DNA of 64,000 bases, taken from contig NZ_JH932300.1 in NCBI RefSeq assembly GCF_000301055.1, forward strand, positions 384,118-448,117, in the 5' to 3' direction. Below are positions 27,182-36,780 of this stretch, in pieces; the first letter of the stretch is position 1; each line of letters starts with the position of its first letter. This DNA is from Falseniella ignava CCUG 37419. GTDB lineage: Bacteria > Bacillota > Bacilli > Lactobacillales > Aerococcaceae. Both the position numbers and the translations under genes were made by a program. The notes under the pieces are model-generated. The model had not been told where the DNA came from. It searched no databases and worked only from the letters and a program-made list of their open reading frames with translations.

Positions 27182-28759
27182 ATGCGACAACATGAGACTT
27201 TTGTGAGCTTAGATATCGGGACAACTTCAATTAAAGTAGTTGTAGCGGAATATATTAATGGATCTGTTAACATCATTGGTGTCGGCAATGAAAAATCTCG
27301 CGGGTTAAGCCGAGGTGTTATTGTTGATATAGATGAAACTGTCTATTCCATTCAAAGGGCAGTAGATCAAGCATCACGCAAAGCGAATTATCAAATTCGT
27401 TCAGTGATTGTAGGTGTACCAAGTAACCAAATTATGATTGAAGAATGTCATGGAATGGTTGCAGTGGCTAGCGAAAACCGTGAAATCACCAATCGTGATG
27501 TGGATAATGTTATTTCAGCAGCAAAGGTACGTTCAGTACCGCCTGAGCGCGATATTATTTCAATTATTCCAGAAGAATTTATTGTGGATGGCTTTAATGG
27601 AATTAAAGACCCAAGAGGTATGCTCGGTGTCCGATTAGAATTATATGCTCGACTTGTAACAGGACCCCGCACAATTATTCATAATATTAAACGCTGTGTG
27701 CAAAAAGCAGGACTTGAGATTGCAGAATTAGTAGTTCAACCCCAAGCCATTGCATCCGTTGCCTTATCACGCGATGAACGTGAGTTTGGTACGGTAATTA
27801 TTGATATGGGTGGTGGACAGACCACTGCATCGATTATTCATGATAACCAATTGAAGTACACAATGGTAGATCAAGAGGGTGGGGATTTCGTTACCAAAGA
27901 TATCTCAATTATTTTAAACACCTCAATTGAAAGTGCTGAACGCATTAAACGTGAATATGGCTATGCGGTCAGTGCTGACACCTCAGATCAAGAGTATTTT
28001 CCTGTTGAAACGGTTGGAAAGAAAGAGCCGGTACGTGTCGATGAACATTTCTTAGCTGAAATTATTGAAGCACGTATGGTTCAAATTTTCGAAACGCTAC
28101 ATGACGAACTTCAACGCGTAGATGGCTTAGATTTGCCAGGAGGGTTTGTAATGACCGGTGGTGGTGTAAGTCTACCTGGTGTCGTTGAATTAGCGAAACG
28201 CTACTTCGGCAATCAAATTCGCGTCTTTATTCCTGATGAGATGGGAATGCGTAATCCAATTTATGCAACGAGCCTAGGGTTGATTAATTACGTAGCTCAA
28301 CTTGATGATATTCATCGAATCGCTCAAGGAACTTATTCAAATCTTGCATACTCAAACCAAGAGATGCACCCACCTTATGCGCAAAGTAGACAAATGGAAG
28401 GGCCTGTAGGGCGTTCGACACCAGCGGCATCTTCCCAACAGTCTCACGCTCAAACATGGCGTGATGATGATTATTTCTCTGCGGAATCTGAATATGAACA
28501 ACGAAACTCAGCTGAGGATAACCGTTCGCAATTGACAAATCGTTTCCCTAATTTATTTGGTCAACGAGAAAAGAATCAAGTTAGAGATGAGCAGTACCCA
28601 TATCAAGATTATAATGCTTATCCGTCATCTTCAGTAAGAGGTCCGGTGGAAGAATCAAATGATTATCGAGATAACTACTACCGAGAAGAATCCTACCCGA
28701 AAGATGAAAATAATTTTATGGCACGAATTCGTAATTATTTCAATACATTTTTTGATTAA
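27182..28759 (+). CDS. ftsA: Cell division protein FtsA with long disordered C-terminal linker
   Basis: Actin-fold membrane anchor of the Z ring. The actin core (about residues 1-385) has LDIGTTSIKVVV at the N-terminus, the phosphate 2 loop DMGGGQTTASI and the adenosine loop TGGGVSLPGV. The chain is 525 residues, about 90-100 longer than common FtsA. The excess is a low-complexity Gln/Ser/Tyr/Asp/Arg linker from about residue 385 to 505. The end, ENNFMARIRNYFNTFFD, is a clear amphipathic membrane-targeting helix. AAGGAGG lies nine bases before the ATG. ftsZ follows after 32 bases. Confidence 0.97.
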   Translation: MRQHETFVSLDIGTTSIKVVVAEYINGSVNIIGVGNEKSRGLSRGVIVDIDETVYSIQRAVDQASRKANYQIRSVIVGVPSNQIMIEECHGMVAVASENREITNRDVDNVISAAKVRSVPPERDIISIIPEEFIVDGFNGIKDPRGMLGVRLELYARLVTGPRTIIHNIKRCVQKAGLEIAELVVQPQAIASVALSRDEREFGTVIIDMGGGQTTASIIHDNQLKYTMVDQEGGDFVTKDISIILNTSIESAERIKREYGYAVSADTSDQEYFPVETVGKKEPVRVDEHFLAEIIEARMVQIFETLHDELQRVDGLDLPGGFVMTGGGVSLPGVVELAKRYFGNQIRVFIPDEMGMRNPIYATSLGLINYVAQLDDIHRIAQGTYSNLAYSNQEMHPPYAQSRQMEGPVGRSTPAASSQQSHAQTWRDDDYFSAESEYEQRNSAEDNRSQLTNRFPNLFGQREKNQVRDEQYPYQDYNAYPSSSVRGPVEESNDYRDNYYREESYPKDENNFMARIRNYFNTFFD

Positions 28760-28791
28760 TAAGTTAAGTAACTACATAGGAGGTTATTGAG

Positions 28792-30087
28792 ATGGAATTA
28801 TCGTTCGATACAACATTAAATCACGATGGCGCAAATATTAAAGTAATTGGTGTCGGTGGAGCAGGCGGCAATGCGGTTAACCGTATGATTGAAGAACACG
28901 TCCAAGGTGTCGAGTTTATTGTAGCGAATACCGATACACAAGCATTAAATTTATCCAATGCGGATACTAAAATTCAATTAGGTCAAAAAATTACAAAAGG
29001 ACTGGGTGCAGGTGCGCTACCAGAAATCGGTCTGAAAGCGGCTGAAGAAAGTGAAGAGCAAATTCGCAAATCACTTGAAGGCGCAGACTTAGTCTTTGTT
29101 ACAGCAGGAATGGGTGGTGGTACTGGGACAGGTGCCGCACCCGTTGTAGCGAAAATTGCTAAAGAATTAGGCGCATTGACGGTCGGAGTTGTTACACGTC
29201 CATTCACATTTGAAGGACCAAAACGTGGTCGTGCAGCTGCAGAAGGTCTTAAGAACTTAAAAGAGAATGTTGATACACTGGTGACTATCTCCAATAATCG
29301 TTTGTTAGAGATTGTTGATCGCAAGACCCCAATGCTTGAAGCATTCCGTGAAGCAGATAACGTGCTGCGTCAAGGTGTACAAGGAATCTCTGATTTAATT
29401 ACTTCACCAGGTTACGTTAACTTAGACTTCGCTGACGTCAAAACTGTTATGAAAGATCAAGGCACCGCATTAATGGGAATTGGTCAAGCTTCTGGTGAAA
29501 ATCGTACAGCTGAAGCAACAAAGAAAGCTATTTCTTCTCCATTATTAGAAGTATCAATCGATGGAGCAGAGCAAATTCTATTAAATATTACGGGCGGCGC
29601 AGACTTAAGTCTATATGAGGCACAGGATGCAAGTGAAATTGTTGCAAATGCGTCAAGTAGTGATGTAAACATTATCTTTGGTACGTCAATTAACGAAGAA
29701 CTCGGAGATGAAGTTGTTGTCACAGTCATCGCAACGGGTATTGAGCATGAAAAGTCTGATACGAGTCATTCTATAAAACAGCCTCGTAGATCATTTGGTT
29801 CAAAAGAAGCAACAGGCCAACCTCAACGCACAAGTGAAGCAGGACAACGTGAATCTAATGCGAATACTAATTATACTCGTGAAAAACGTCCCGAACGTGA
29901 TTTATTCAGCGACTGGGAAATTAACCGAGAGCAAAGTACACGAGATATTAGTGATATTGAAGCTGAAGCACCAACAGAGCGCCAGTTTGAATCTACTCCA
30001 TCTCATGTAAACCAACAACCGAGCGAAGTGAATGATTCCGAAGAATTAGATACTCCGCCATTTTTCAGAAAACGTCACCGTAATTAA
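28792..30087 (+). CDS. ftsZ: Cell division protein FtsZ
   Basis: Tubulin-like GTPase that forms the Z ring. The 431-residue protein has the nucleotide loop [13 protein letters not shown] near the N-terminus and the tubulin signature [10 protein letters not shown] at about residues 107-116. The T7 loop is [12 protein letters not shown] charged linker of about 100 residues runs to the C-terminal conserved peptide, seen as [12 protein letters not shown], which binds FtsA, EzrA and other partners. AGGAGG precedes ATG 28792. It is co-transcribed with ftsA. Confidence 0.99.
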   Translation: MELSFDTTLNHDGANIKVIGVGGAGGNAVNRMIEEHVQGVEFIVANTDTQALNLSNADTKIQLGQKITKGLGAGALPEIGLKAAEESEEQIRKSLEGADLVFVTAGMGGGTGTGAAPVVAKIAKELGALTVGVVTRPFTFEGPKRGRAAAEGLKNLKENVDTLVTISNNRLLEIVDRKTPMLEAFREADNVLRQGVQGISDLITSPGYVNLDFADVKTVMKDQGTALMGIGQASGENRTAEATKKAISSPLLEVSIDGAEQILLNITGGADLSLYEAQDASEIVANASSSDVNIIFGTSINEELGDEVVVTVIATGIEHEKSDTSHSIKQPRRSFGSKEATGQPQRTSEAGQRESNANTNYTREKRPERDLFSDWEINREQSTRDISDIEAEAPTERQFESTPSHVNQQPSEVNDSEELDTPPFFRKRHRN

Positions 30088-30098
30088 TTTAACTTAGC

Positions 30099-30126
30099 GA
30101 GGAAGCATTCGCTTCCTCCTCATTTT
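30099..30126 (+). terminator. Hairpin after ftsZ, possible terminator
   Basis: GAGGAAGC (30099-30106) and GCTTCCTC (30111-30118) form a perfect 8-bp stem with an ATTC loop, followed by CTCATTTTAT. The T stretch is short, so it may attenuate rather than stop transcription into ylmG. Confidence 0.5.
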
Positions 30127-30149
30127 ATATGGAATGAAAGGAGTTACGA

Positions 30150-30425
30150 ATGAAACTAGTGATCATAATTAATTATTTGTTTAGAGCGTACTCCATGGTT
30201 TTAGTTTTATATGCGTTATTATCATGGTTACCTGGAGCGAGAGAGAGTAGTTTAGGGAAGTTAATATCGAAGTTAGCTGAACCTTATATCGGGATATTCG
30301 ATCGTTATATTCCATCAATTGGTGGCATTAGTTTTAACGTAATTATTGCCTTGTTCGTTTTAAATTTAGTTCAACGCGGCTTTATCACGTTGGTCTTTAA
30401 CTTGGTGAGTCGGTCGATTCGATGA
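30150..30425 (+). CDS. ylmG: YggT family protein (YlmG)
   Basis: A 91-residue protein with two membrane helices (about residues 3-25 and 62-85). The family motif WLPGARESSLGKLISKLAEPYI-like lies between them (residues 26-47), followed by FDRYIPSIGGISFN. YggT/YlmG proteins are linked to cell division and membrane protein organisation, and the gene is conserved between ftsZ and ylmH in Firmicutes. GAAAGGAG precedes ATG 30150. It overlaps ylmH by 4 bases (ATGA). Confidence 0.93.
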   Translation: MKLVIIINYLFRAYSMVLVLYALLSWLPGARESSLGKLISKLAEPYIGIFDRYIPSIGGISFNVIIALFVLNLVQRGFITLVFNLVSRSIR

Positions 30426-31204
30426 ACGAACAAGTCTATCAACATTACCGGCCGGAAGAAGCCGAATTTATTGATTTGGTCTACGATGGGTTACACAGAG
30501 TAGATAACCATTATGTTCCTGTCTTGTTACATTTTTTAACACCACGCGAGCAAATGATTGCGCAACAAATTGTTGAAGAGTATGGCGATTTTAAAATTGC
30601 CTTTTACGGTGGAATTCATGCGACGGAACGGCGTCGAGGTCTTATTTATCCAGATTATTATCAACCAACCGATGTTGATTACGGTTTGACACTTTTACAG
30701 TTACATTATCCTGTGAAGTTTGCAGATATTTCTCACGGAAAAATATTGGGAACATTGATGTCTCAAGGAGTTGATCGCAACCGTATTGGAGATATTATAA
30801 GTGATGGTGAGCAATGGCAAGTCGTTGTTGAACATGAAATAAGCACGTATTTAATCCATTCAATTGATAAAATTAGCAATGTAGGAGTTCGATTGGAAGA
30901 GATGCCTGCTGAATTAATGTTGATATCCCAAGAAGAATGGGAAACGGAGTCCATTGTTGTGAGCTCGATGCGCCTTGACACTTTAATTAGCAATGTCTAT
31001 AATTTTTCTAGACAGCGTGCAAAAGATTTGATTCAACAAGGAAATATAAAAGTTAACTTTACGTTGACGGAACGACCAGATATTGAAGTCAGTGAACAAG
31101 ATATTATCTCAGTACGTAAATTTGGCCGTTTCTGGATTGAGAGTATTAATGGAAGAACAAAAAAGGATAATGTCCATTTAACGGTTAATGTATTGAAACG
31201 ATAA
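30422..31204 (+). CDS. ylmH: YlmH family S4-domain RNA-binding protein
   Basis: A 260-residue protein with an N-terminal YlmH-specific domain (the segment FYGGIHATERRRGLIYPDYY at about residues 61-80 is typical) and a C-terminal S4 RNA-binding domain from about residue 180, with RLDTLISNVYNFSRQRAKDL. Recent work links YlmH to ribosome rescue (RqcH/RqcP-like) and older work to division. Only the S4 fold and the gene order are visible here. Its start overlaps ylmG by 4 bases, indicating translational coupling. divIVA follows after 36 bases. Confidence 0.92.
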   Translation: MNEQVYQHYRPEEAEFIDLVYDGLHRVDNHYVPVLLHFLTPREQMIAQQIVEEYGDFKIAFYGGIHATERRRGLIYPDYYQPTDVDYGLTLLQLHYPVKFADISHGKILGTLMSQGVDRNRIGDIISDGEQWQVVVEHEISTYLIHSIDKISNVGVRLEEMPAELMLISQEEWETESIVVSSMRLDTLISNVYNFSRQRAKDLIQQGNIKVNFTLTERPDIEVSEQDIISVRKFGRFWIESINGRTKKDNVHLTVNVLKR

Positions 31205-31240
31205 TTAGAAGGACTTAGTTTGAATAGAAAGGGAGATAGT

Positions 31241-31984
31241 ATGGCGATTACACCGAATGAAATCTTAACTAAAGAATTTGATTCACGTTTTAGAGGATAT
31301 GATGCGAATCAAGTTAATGATTTCTTAGATATGATTGTGGCAGATTACGATCAACTGATAGTAGAGAGTGAGCGATTAAAGGAACAATTAGCACAAGCGC
31401 ATGAGAAAAATGCTTACTTCGCTCAATTACAAGAATCATTAAATAGTTCTATTTTAGTAGCTCAAGAAGCTGCTGAAAGATTAAAACAAAATGCACGTAA
31501 AGAAGCAGAATTAATTCTTTTTGAAGCAGAGCGTGAAGCAGATTTAATTATTGATCGCGCTTCGACTACGGCAAAAGATATTGTCAAAGAATCAGATGTA
31601 TTACGCCGCTCAAGTAAAAGCTATCGAGCTAAGTTAGAACAAATCATCCGTGAACAATTAGCAGAAGTAACAAGCTCAGAATACCACCGTCTATTTGATG
31701 AAGAATTAGACACCACTTATGACGATGAGCATCTGAAAGAAGCAAATCAACGTGCAATCGATCGTGTTGATTATTTGGAACAACAAGACCCTGAAGGGTT
31801 CAACCAAATCAATGAAATTGCTGAACAAATTAAAGAAGATCAGCAAACTGAACTTTATAATTTTGAAGATGTAGCAGTAGATCCAGCGCAGGAAGTGGCT
31901 ACGAAATTGCAAGAAGAATATTCACAAGAACACGACGATGAGGATTTACTCGGCGAAACAATTCAAATCAATCCCAAAAATTAA
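31241..31984 (+). CDS. divIVA: Cell division initiation protein DivIVA
   Basis: Coiled-coil protein that senses negative membrane curvature at poles and septa and recruits partners. The 247-residue protein starts with the conserved lipid-binding domain: ITPNEILTKEFDSRFRGYDA and NQVNDFLDMIVADYD. Residues 45-150 form coiled coils rich in Glu, Lys and Ala (AERLKQNARKEAELILFEAE region). The C-terminus is acidic. I start at ATG 31241 after AAAGGGAGA; seven in-frame codons upstream from 31220 lack a site. A T-box leader follows. Confidence 0.95.
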   Translation: MAITPNEILTKEFDSRFRGYDANQVNDFLDMIVADYDQLIVESERLKEQLAQAHEKNAYFAQLQESLNSSILVAQEAAERLKQNARKEAELILFEAEREADLIIDRASTTAKDIVKESDVLRRSSKSYRAKLEQIIREQLAEVTSSEYHRLFDEELDTTYDDEHLKEANQRAIDRVDYLEQQDPEGFNQINEIAEQIKEDQQTELYNFEDVAVDPAQEVATKLQEEYSQEHDDEDLLGETIQINPKN

Positions 31985-31997
31985 ATAATATAAATTA

Positions 31998-32217
31998 TGA
32001 TGATGAAGGACCAGTGCCTCCTAGGATACTCCAAGCGAATTGAGATGGGTGCGAGCTCAATAGTTACTCGTAGGGGTCATATCACCTTTATTTAAACACT
32101 TCTAAGTGAAGTCGCTCTAACGAGCGTTATCAAAGATGAGTGAATAGAATGGTTAATTCTATTAATTTTGGGTGGTACCACGCCGACTGCGTCCCGATTT
32201 TTCGGGGCGTTTTTTTA
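31998..32217 (+). promoter_or_regulatory. T-box riboswitch controlling ileS (isoleucine)
   Basis: The leader carries a Stem I region, a candidate specifier ATC at 32081-32083 (context TCAT-ATC-ACC), the T-box core GGTGGTACCACG at 32171-32182 and a terminator stem CGTCCCGA/TCGGGGCG (32190-32209) with a T run. T-boxes sense uncharged tRNA; an ATC specifier fits isoleucine and the synthetase gene 30 bases downstream. I see no separate promoter, so read-through from divIVA is possible. Confidence 0.9.
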
Positions 32218-32246
32218 TTTTTCAGGATGATTTAAAGGAGAAGAGT

Positions 32247-35030
32247 ATGAAAGTAAAAGACACATTACATTTAGGTCAAACAAAATTTGATATGCGAGCT
32301 AATTTACCGCAAAAAGAAGTCGCTTTGCAAGAAGAATGGGAAAAAGAATCAATCTATCAAAAAATCCAACAAAAAAATGAAGGGAAACCTACCTTTATTC
32401 TTCATGATGGTCCTCCATATGCGAATGGCCAGTTACATATGGGGCACGCGTTAAATAAAATTTCTAAAGATTTTATTGTGCGCTATTATTCGATGAATGG
32501 TCATCGTGCACCGTACGTGCCAGGTTGGGATACACATGGATTGCCAATCGAACAAGCGCTAGTTAATTCTGATAAAGTAGATCGTAAAAGCTTATCGACG
32601 GCAGAATTTAGAAAACTATGTGAAGCCTATGCTTTAAAACAAGTTGAAAATCAAAAAGCAGACTTTAAACGTCTCGGAGTCACAGGAGATTGGGACCATC
32701 CTTATTTAACGCTTACGCCAGAGTATGAAGCGCAACAACTACGTGTTTTCGGTAAGATGGCAGAGCGTGGGTATATTTATAAGGGATTAAAGCCGATTTA
32801 TTGGTCGCCATCGAGTGAATCTTCGCTCGCAGAAGCTGAAATTGAGTATAAAGATGTGAAGTCTCCATCAATCTACGTTGCATTTCCAGTTCGATCTGGT
32901 TCTGGTGTTGTACCTGATCATGCAGAATTTGTTATTTGGACGACGACACCATGGACATTACCTGCTAACTTAGGAATCTCTGTTTTGGGTGAAGCAACCT
33001 ATGTCGCAGTTGAAGTAGGCACGAGAATATTTATTGTTGCTAAAGATTTATTAGAAACCATTGCAAATGAAATTGGTTGGGAAAATTACCAAGTTGTCAA
33101 AGAGTACCAAGGAGCAGAATTTGATCGCCTTAAAGTAAAACATCCATTCTACGACCGGGATTCATTAGTTATGGTTGGAGATCATGTTACCTTAGAATCT
33201 GGGACTGGCTTAGTTCATACCGCACCAGGGCATGGGGAAGACGACTTTATTATTGGACAACGTTATGGCTTGGAAGTATTAAGTCCAGTTGATAATCGTG
33301 GCCATTTTACCGATGAAGCACCAGGTTTTGAAGGAATGTTCTACTTAAAAGGCCAAAAAGAAGTCTTAAAAATCATTGAAGAAAATGGCACTTTACTTTA
33401 TTTAAGTGAAATTGAACATAGCTACCCACATGATTGGCGTACGAAGCAACCGGTTATTTTCCGTGCGACACCACAATGGTTTGCTTCAATTGATAAATTC
33501 CGTGATCAGTTACTCGATGCAGTTGAAAATGAGGTAACGTGGTATCACCCATCAGGTCTTCGCCGTATTTATAATATGATTCGTGATCGTGGGGACTGGG
33601 TTATTTCAAGACAACGCGTTTGGGGTGTGCCACTACCAATTTTCTATGGTGAAGATGGCGAGCCAATTATTGATCGACAAGTGATTGATCATGTGGCGGA
33701 CCTCGTTGAAGAGCATGGCACAAATATTTGGTTCGAATGGGAACCAAAGGATTTATTACCAGAAGGCTACCAACATCCATCAAGCCCGAACGGCCAATTT
33801 ACTAAAGAATTAGATATTATGGATGTGTGGTTCGATTCTGGTAGTTCTTGGTCGGGTGTGTTAGAGACGCGCGAAGAATTAAGCTATCCAGCGGACCTAT
33901 ATCTTGAAGGGTCTGACCAATATCGTGGTTGGTTTAACTCAAGCTTTACGACTTCCGTTGCAACGCGCGATATGCCTCCTTACAAGGCGGTCTTATCTCA
34001 AGGCTTTGTGATGGATGGTAAAGGACAAAAAATGAGTAAGTCGATCGGTAATGTGATTACGCCAGAAGAAATTACGCAAGATCTTGGAGCGGATATTATC
34101 CGTCTTTGGGTTTCAAGTGTTGACTATGAAAATGATGTACGAATTTCGCGTGACATATTAAATCAAGTTGCTGAGGCTTATCGTAAAATTCGTAACACTT
34201 TCCGCTTTATCTTATCGAATATTGAAGCTGATTTTGACCCAGCGGTTGATTGTGTTCAAGAAGAGGAGATGGAACCGGTCGATCGCTATATGATGAGTCA
34301 ATATCGCCTATTGGTTCACGACATGCATGAAGCCTATACGCATTATGAATTTAACCGAGTTTATAAACGATTAATTAATTTCGTGACAGTCGATCTATCG
34401 GCTTTCTATTCCGATATTGCGAAAGATATTGTCTATATTGAACAAATGAATAATCGTAAGCGTCGCAGTATTCAAACCGTCTTTTATGAAATATTATCTG
34501 GTTTAACTCGCATGCTAACACCGATTTTACTGCATACCATGGAAGAAATTTGGCAATTTATTCCAGGAGCAGAGAATTATATTCAACTTCAAGAGATGCC
34601 ACATTTTGTTAATGTTGATGCAGATCAAGAGCTTGTTGATCAATGGGAAACATTCTTCAAAGTTAAAGAAGGTGTCGATAAAGCGAAAGAATTAGCGAAA
34701 GACGATGAGCATGCACCAGTTAAAAAAGGTTTTGAAGCGAAAGTTACCTTGTATTGTGATACAGATCTAGCCCAAGCATTAGCACAGTATAGTGAGCACT
34801 TAGATCAATTATTGATTGTGTCAGAATTGGATATTCAGCCATTCAGTGAACGTGATACATCCGCAGTTGATTTTGATGATTTTGCAGTGAAAGTTGAACC
34901 TGCGAAAGGCCATATTTGCGATCGCTGCCGTGCGGTACGTCCTGAAGTAGGAACAATTGAAGCAGCACCTGAATTCTGTCAACGCTGCTACGATATCGTT
35001 AAAGAAGAAACGCCAGAGTTTTTCCAATAA
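32247..35030 (+). CDS. ileS: Isoleucyl-tRNA synthetase
   Basis: Class I synthetase charging tRNA-Ile, with an editing domain that hydrolyses Val-tRNA. At 927 residues it is full length. The HIGH-type motif is GHALN within DGPPYANGQLHMGHALN, the KMSKS loop is GQKMSKSIGN, and the editing domain holds WTTTPWTLPANL. The C-terminal zinc site has CDRC and CQRC. The start is ATG 32247 after AAAGGAG; the in-frame extension to 32172 lies inside the T-box terminator. Expression is controlled by the preceding T-box. Confidence 0.98.
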   Translation: MKVKDTLHLGQTKFDMRANLPQKEVALQEEWEKESIYQKIQQKNEGKPTFILHDGPPYANGQLHMGHALNKISKDFIVRYYSMNGHRAPYVPGWDTHGLPIEQALVNSDKVDRKSLSTAEFRKLCEAYALKQVENQKADFKRLGVTGDWDHPYLTLTPEYEAQQLRVFGKMAERGYIYKGLKPIYWSPSSESSLAEAEIEYKDVKSPSIYVAFPVRSGSGVVPDHAEFVIWTTTPWTLPANLGISVLGEATYVAVEVGTRIFIVAKDLLETIANEIGWENYQVVKEYQGAEFDRLKVKHPFYDRDSLVMVGDHVTLESGTGLVHTAPGHGEDDFIIGQRYGLEVLSPVDNRGHFTDEAPGFEGMFYLKGQKEVLKIIEENGTLLYLSEIEHSYPHDWRTKQPVIFRATPQWFASIDKFRDQLLDAVENEVTWYHPSGLRRIYNMIRDRGDWVISRQRVWGVPLPIFYGEDGEPIIDRQVIDHVADLVEEHGTNIWFEWEPKDLLPEGYQHPSSPNGQFTKELDIMDVWFDSGSSWSGVLETREELSYPADLYLEGSDQYRGWFNSSFTTSVATRDMPPYKAVLSQGFVMDGKGQKMSKSIGNVITPEEITQDLGADIIRLWVSSVDYENDVRISRDILNQVAEAYRKIRNTFRFILSNIEADFDPAVDCVQEEEMEPVDRYMMSQYRLLVHDMHEAYTHYEFNRVYKRLINFVTVDLSAFYSDIAKDIVYIEQMNNRKRRSIQTVFYEILSGLTRMLTPILLHTMEEIWQFIPGAENYIQLQEMPHFVNVDADQELVDQWETFFKVKEGVDKAKELAKDDEHAPVKKGFEAKVTLYCDTDLAQALAQYSEHLDQLLIVSELDIQPFSERDTSAVDFDDFAVKVEPAKGHICDRCRAVRPEVGTIEAAPEFCQRCYDIVKEETPEFFQ

Positions 35031-35041
35031 AATATTCAATA

Positions 35042-35079
35042 AAAACGCCAGTCATTTTAATGTGACTGGCGTTGATTAT
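35042..35079. terminator. Bidirectional terminator between ileS and the AbgT-family gene
   Basis: AACGCCAGTCA (35044-35054) and TGACTGGCGTT (35062-35072) form a perfect 11-bp stem. T-rich tracts follow on both strands, so it can end ileS on plus and the transporter on minus. Confidence 0.85.
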
Positions 35080-35100
35080 TTTGATAAGAATCAATATGGA

Positions 35101-36666
35101 TTATAACAAAATAGAGATAATCGCTTGCATCGATACGGGTGCTCCAGGTCCTAATGGAAGGTTTAGAGCAAACCAAATGATTAATAGAATACTCCAAATA
35201 ATTAAGAATGCCATTGAGTAGGGTAACATCACTGAAATCAGTGTACCCATCCCGCTCTTCTTATCATAGCGTTGCATAAAGACAAGAACCATTGCAAAAT
35301 ATGTCATTAACGGTGAAATAATATTCGTTGCTGAGTCCGCTACACGGTAGGCCATTTGAGTCATTTCAGGTGATAGACCGACAGCCATAAACATTGGTAC
35401 AAAAATCGGAGCTAAAATAGCCCATTTCGCGGAAGCAGAACCAATAAATAAGTTAATAAAGGCTGATAAAATAATAAAGACTAAGACAAGTGGAATACCT
35501 GTAAAGTTAGCACGTTCGAGTAAGTCTGCTCCTGAACTGGCAAGTAAAACGCCTAAGTTGGTGTAGTTAAAGTAGGCGATGAGTTGAGAAGCAAAGAACG
35601 CTAAAACAATAAATCCAGCTAATGATTTTACAGCTTGTGTTAAGCCTTCAACAATATCATTTGTTGATTGGTATTTTCCAACTGTTTTACCATAAACATA
35701 GCCTGGTATACCAAAGAGGAAGAATACCATTAAAATTAATCCATTATTCATAAATGGTTGAATCGTTTTTTGTTGTGTTTCAGGATCAATTTCTTGTAAA
35801 GGCCCAAACCATGGGTTCATCAAAATAGCAAAAACTACTAAAGTCACTAATAAAGCTTTACCCGCTTTCGCTAAAGCTTCGTTCTCTAATGGAGTGATAT
35901 CTTCTTGTTCATGCTCAGAATAATCTCCCTCATAAGTTCCAAGGAAAGGTTCTACCACCCATTCGGTCACAAGCGTACCGGCTATGGTTAAAATGAAGGT
36001 GGATACAATTAAGAAGTACCAGTTTCCACTCACATCAACCGTATACCCTGACGTTGTTCCCGCTAAAGCTGCATTGGTAATACCACTTAGCATGGCATCC
36101 GTTGGACCAAAAATTAAGTTGGCTGAGAAACCACCAGATACACCGGCAAATGCTGCTGCCAATCCTGCAATTGGATGACGCTTGGCACTAGCAAAAACTA
36201 AAGCACCTAAAGGAATGACCACGACATATCCAGCATCGCTAGCGATGTTGGAAATAATACCTGCAAAAACAATCACCGTCGTTAGTAATGAGTGTGGAAC
36301 ACGCGTAATTAATTTCTTTAATGCAGTCGCAATTAATCCGCCCCATTCAGCAATTCCTACCCCTAGCATCGCGACAATCACGGTACCTAAAGGTGCGAAA
36401 TTGGTAAAGTTTTTAACGGCTGTGTTAAAAATGTGCCGTAATCCTTCCGCATTCATTAATGAAATCGCAGCAACCGTTCGTTCAGCTTCTTCTTTCGCAT
36501 CGTAGAAACTCACTGTCACGCCGAGGCGATAAATAATTTCTGATACCACTATGGTAATCAGTGCTAAAATAATAAAAATAAAGACAGGGTGTGGCAACTT
36601 ATTCCCCACGCGTTCGATAAAGTCTAAACCACGCTGGACAAAGCTTTTTTTCTCTTTTTCTTTCAT
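35101..36666 (-). CDS. AbgT family transporter
   Basis: A 521-residue polytopic membrane protein of the AbgT/MtrF family. E. coli AbgT takes up p-aminobenzoyl-glutamate, a folate breakdown product, while gonococcal MtrF exports sulfonamides; the substrate here is unknown. Family landmarks include the N-terminal ERVGNKLPHPVFIF, the re-entrant loop around SNIASDAGYVVVIPLGALVF, and SASAKWAILAPIFVPMFM in the C-terminal half. The minus-strand ATG at 36666 is preceded by AAAGGAG. Single gene between two terminators. Confidence 0.93.
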   Translation of the reverse strand: MKEKEKKSFVQRGLDFIERVGNKLPHPVFIFIILALITIVVSEIIYRLGVTVSFYDAKEEAERTVAAISLMNAEGLRHIFNTAVKNFTNFAPLGTVIVAMLGVGIAEWGGLIATALKKLITRVPHSLLTTVIVFAGIISNIASDAGYVVVIPLGALVFASAKRHPIAGLAAAFAGVSGGFSANLIFGPTDAMLSGITNAALAGTTSGYTVDVSGNWYFLIVSTFILTIAGTLVTEWVVEPFLGTYEGDYSEHEQEDITPLENEALAKAGKALLVTLVVFAILMNPWFGPLQEIDPETQQKTIQPFMNNGLILMVFFLFGIPGYVYGKTVGKYQSTNDIVEGLTQAVKSLAGFIVLAFFASQLIAYFNYTNLGVLLASSGADLLERANFTGIPLVLVFIILSAFINLFIGSASAKWAILAPIFVPMFMAVGLSPEMTQMAYRVADSATNIISPLMTYFAMVLVFMQRYDKKSGMGTLISVMLPYSMAFLIIWSILLIIWFALNLPLGPGAPVSMQAIISILL

Positions 36667-36695
36667 ATCATTCTCCTTTGCAAAAAATTGTATAA

Positions 36696-36724
36696 TCTAT
36701 ACTCTTTCAGTATATTTAATTCAA
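36696..36724 (-). promoter_or_regulatory. Possible promoter of the AbgT-family gene
   Basis: Read on minus: TTGAAT (36724-36719) and TATAGA (36701-36696) separated by 17 bases, about 30 bases before the ATG. Confidence 0.45.
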
Positions 36725-36739
36725 ACAAGTATGTAAAGG

Positions 36740-36776
36740 AGAAAAAATCTCCCCTGCGCGAATCGCAAAGGAGATT
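36740..36776 (-). terminator. Terminator of xpaC-telA operon (minus strand)
   Basis: On minus the stem AATCTCCTTTGCG pairs with CGCAGGGGAGATT through wobble pairs and is followed by TTTTTT. It lies just beyond the telA stop and in front of the next minus-strand promoter. Confidence 0.75.
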
Positions 36777-36780
36777 ATAT

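Noticed and set aside
28284-28538. Minus-strand frame over the low-complexity part of ftsA
   Set aside because: Low-complexity coding sequence often leaves the reverse frame open; ftsA is in frame and complete through to its membrane helix.
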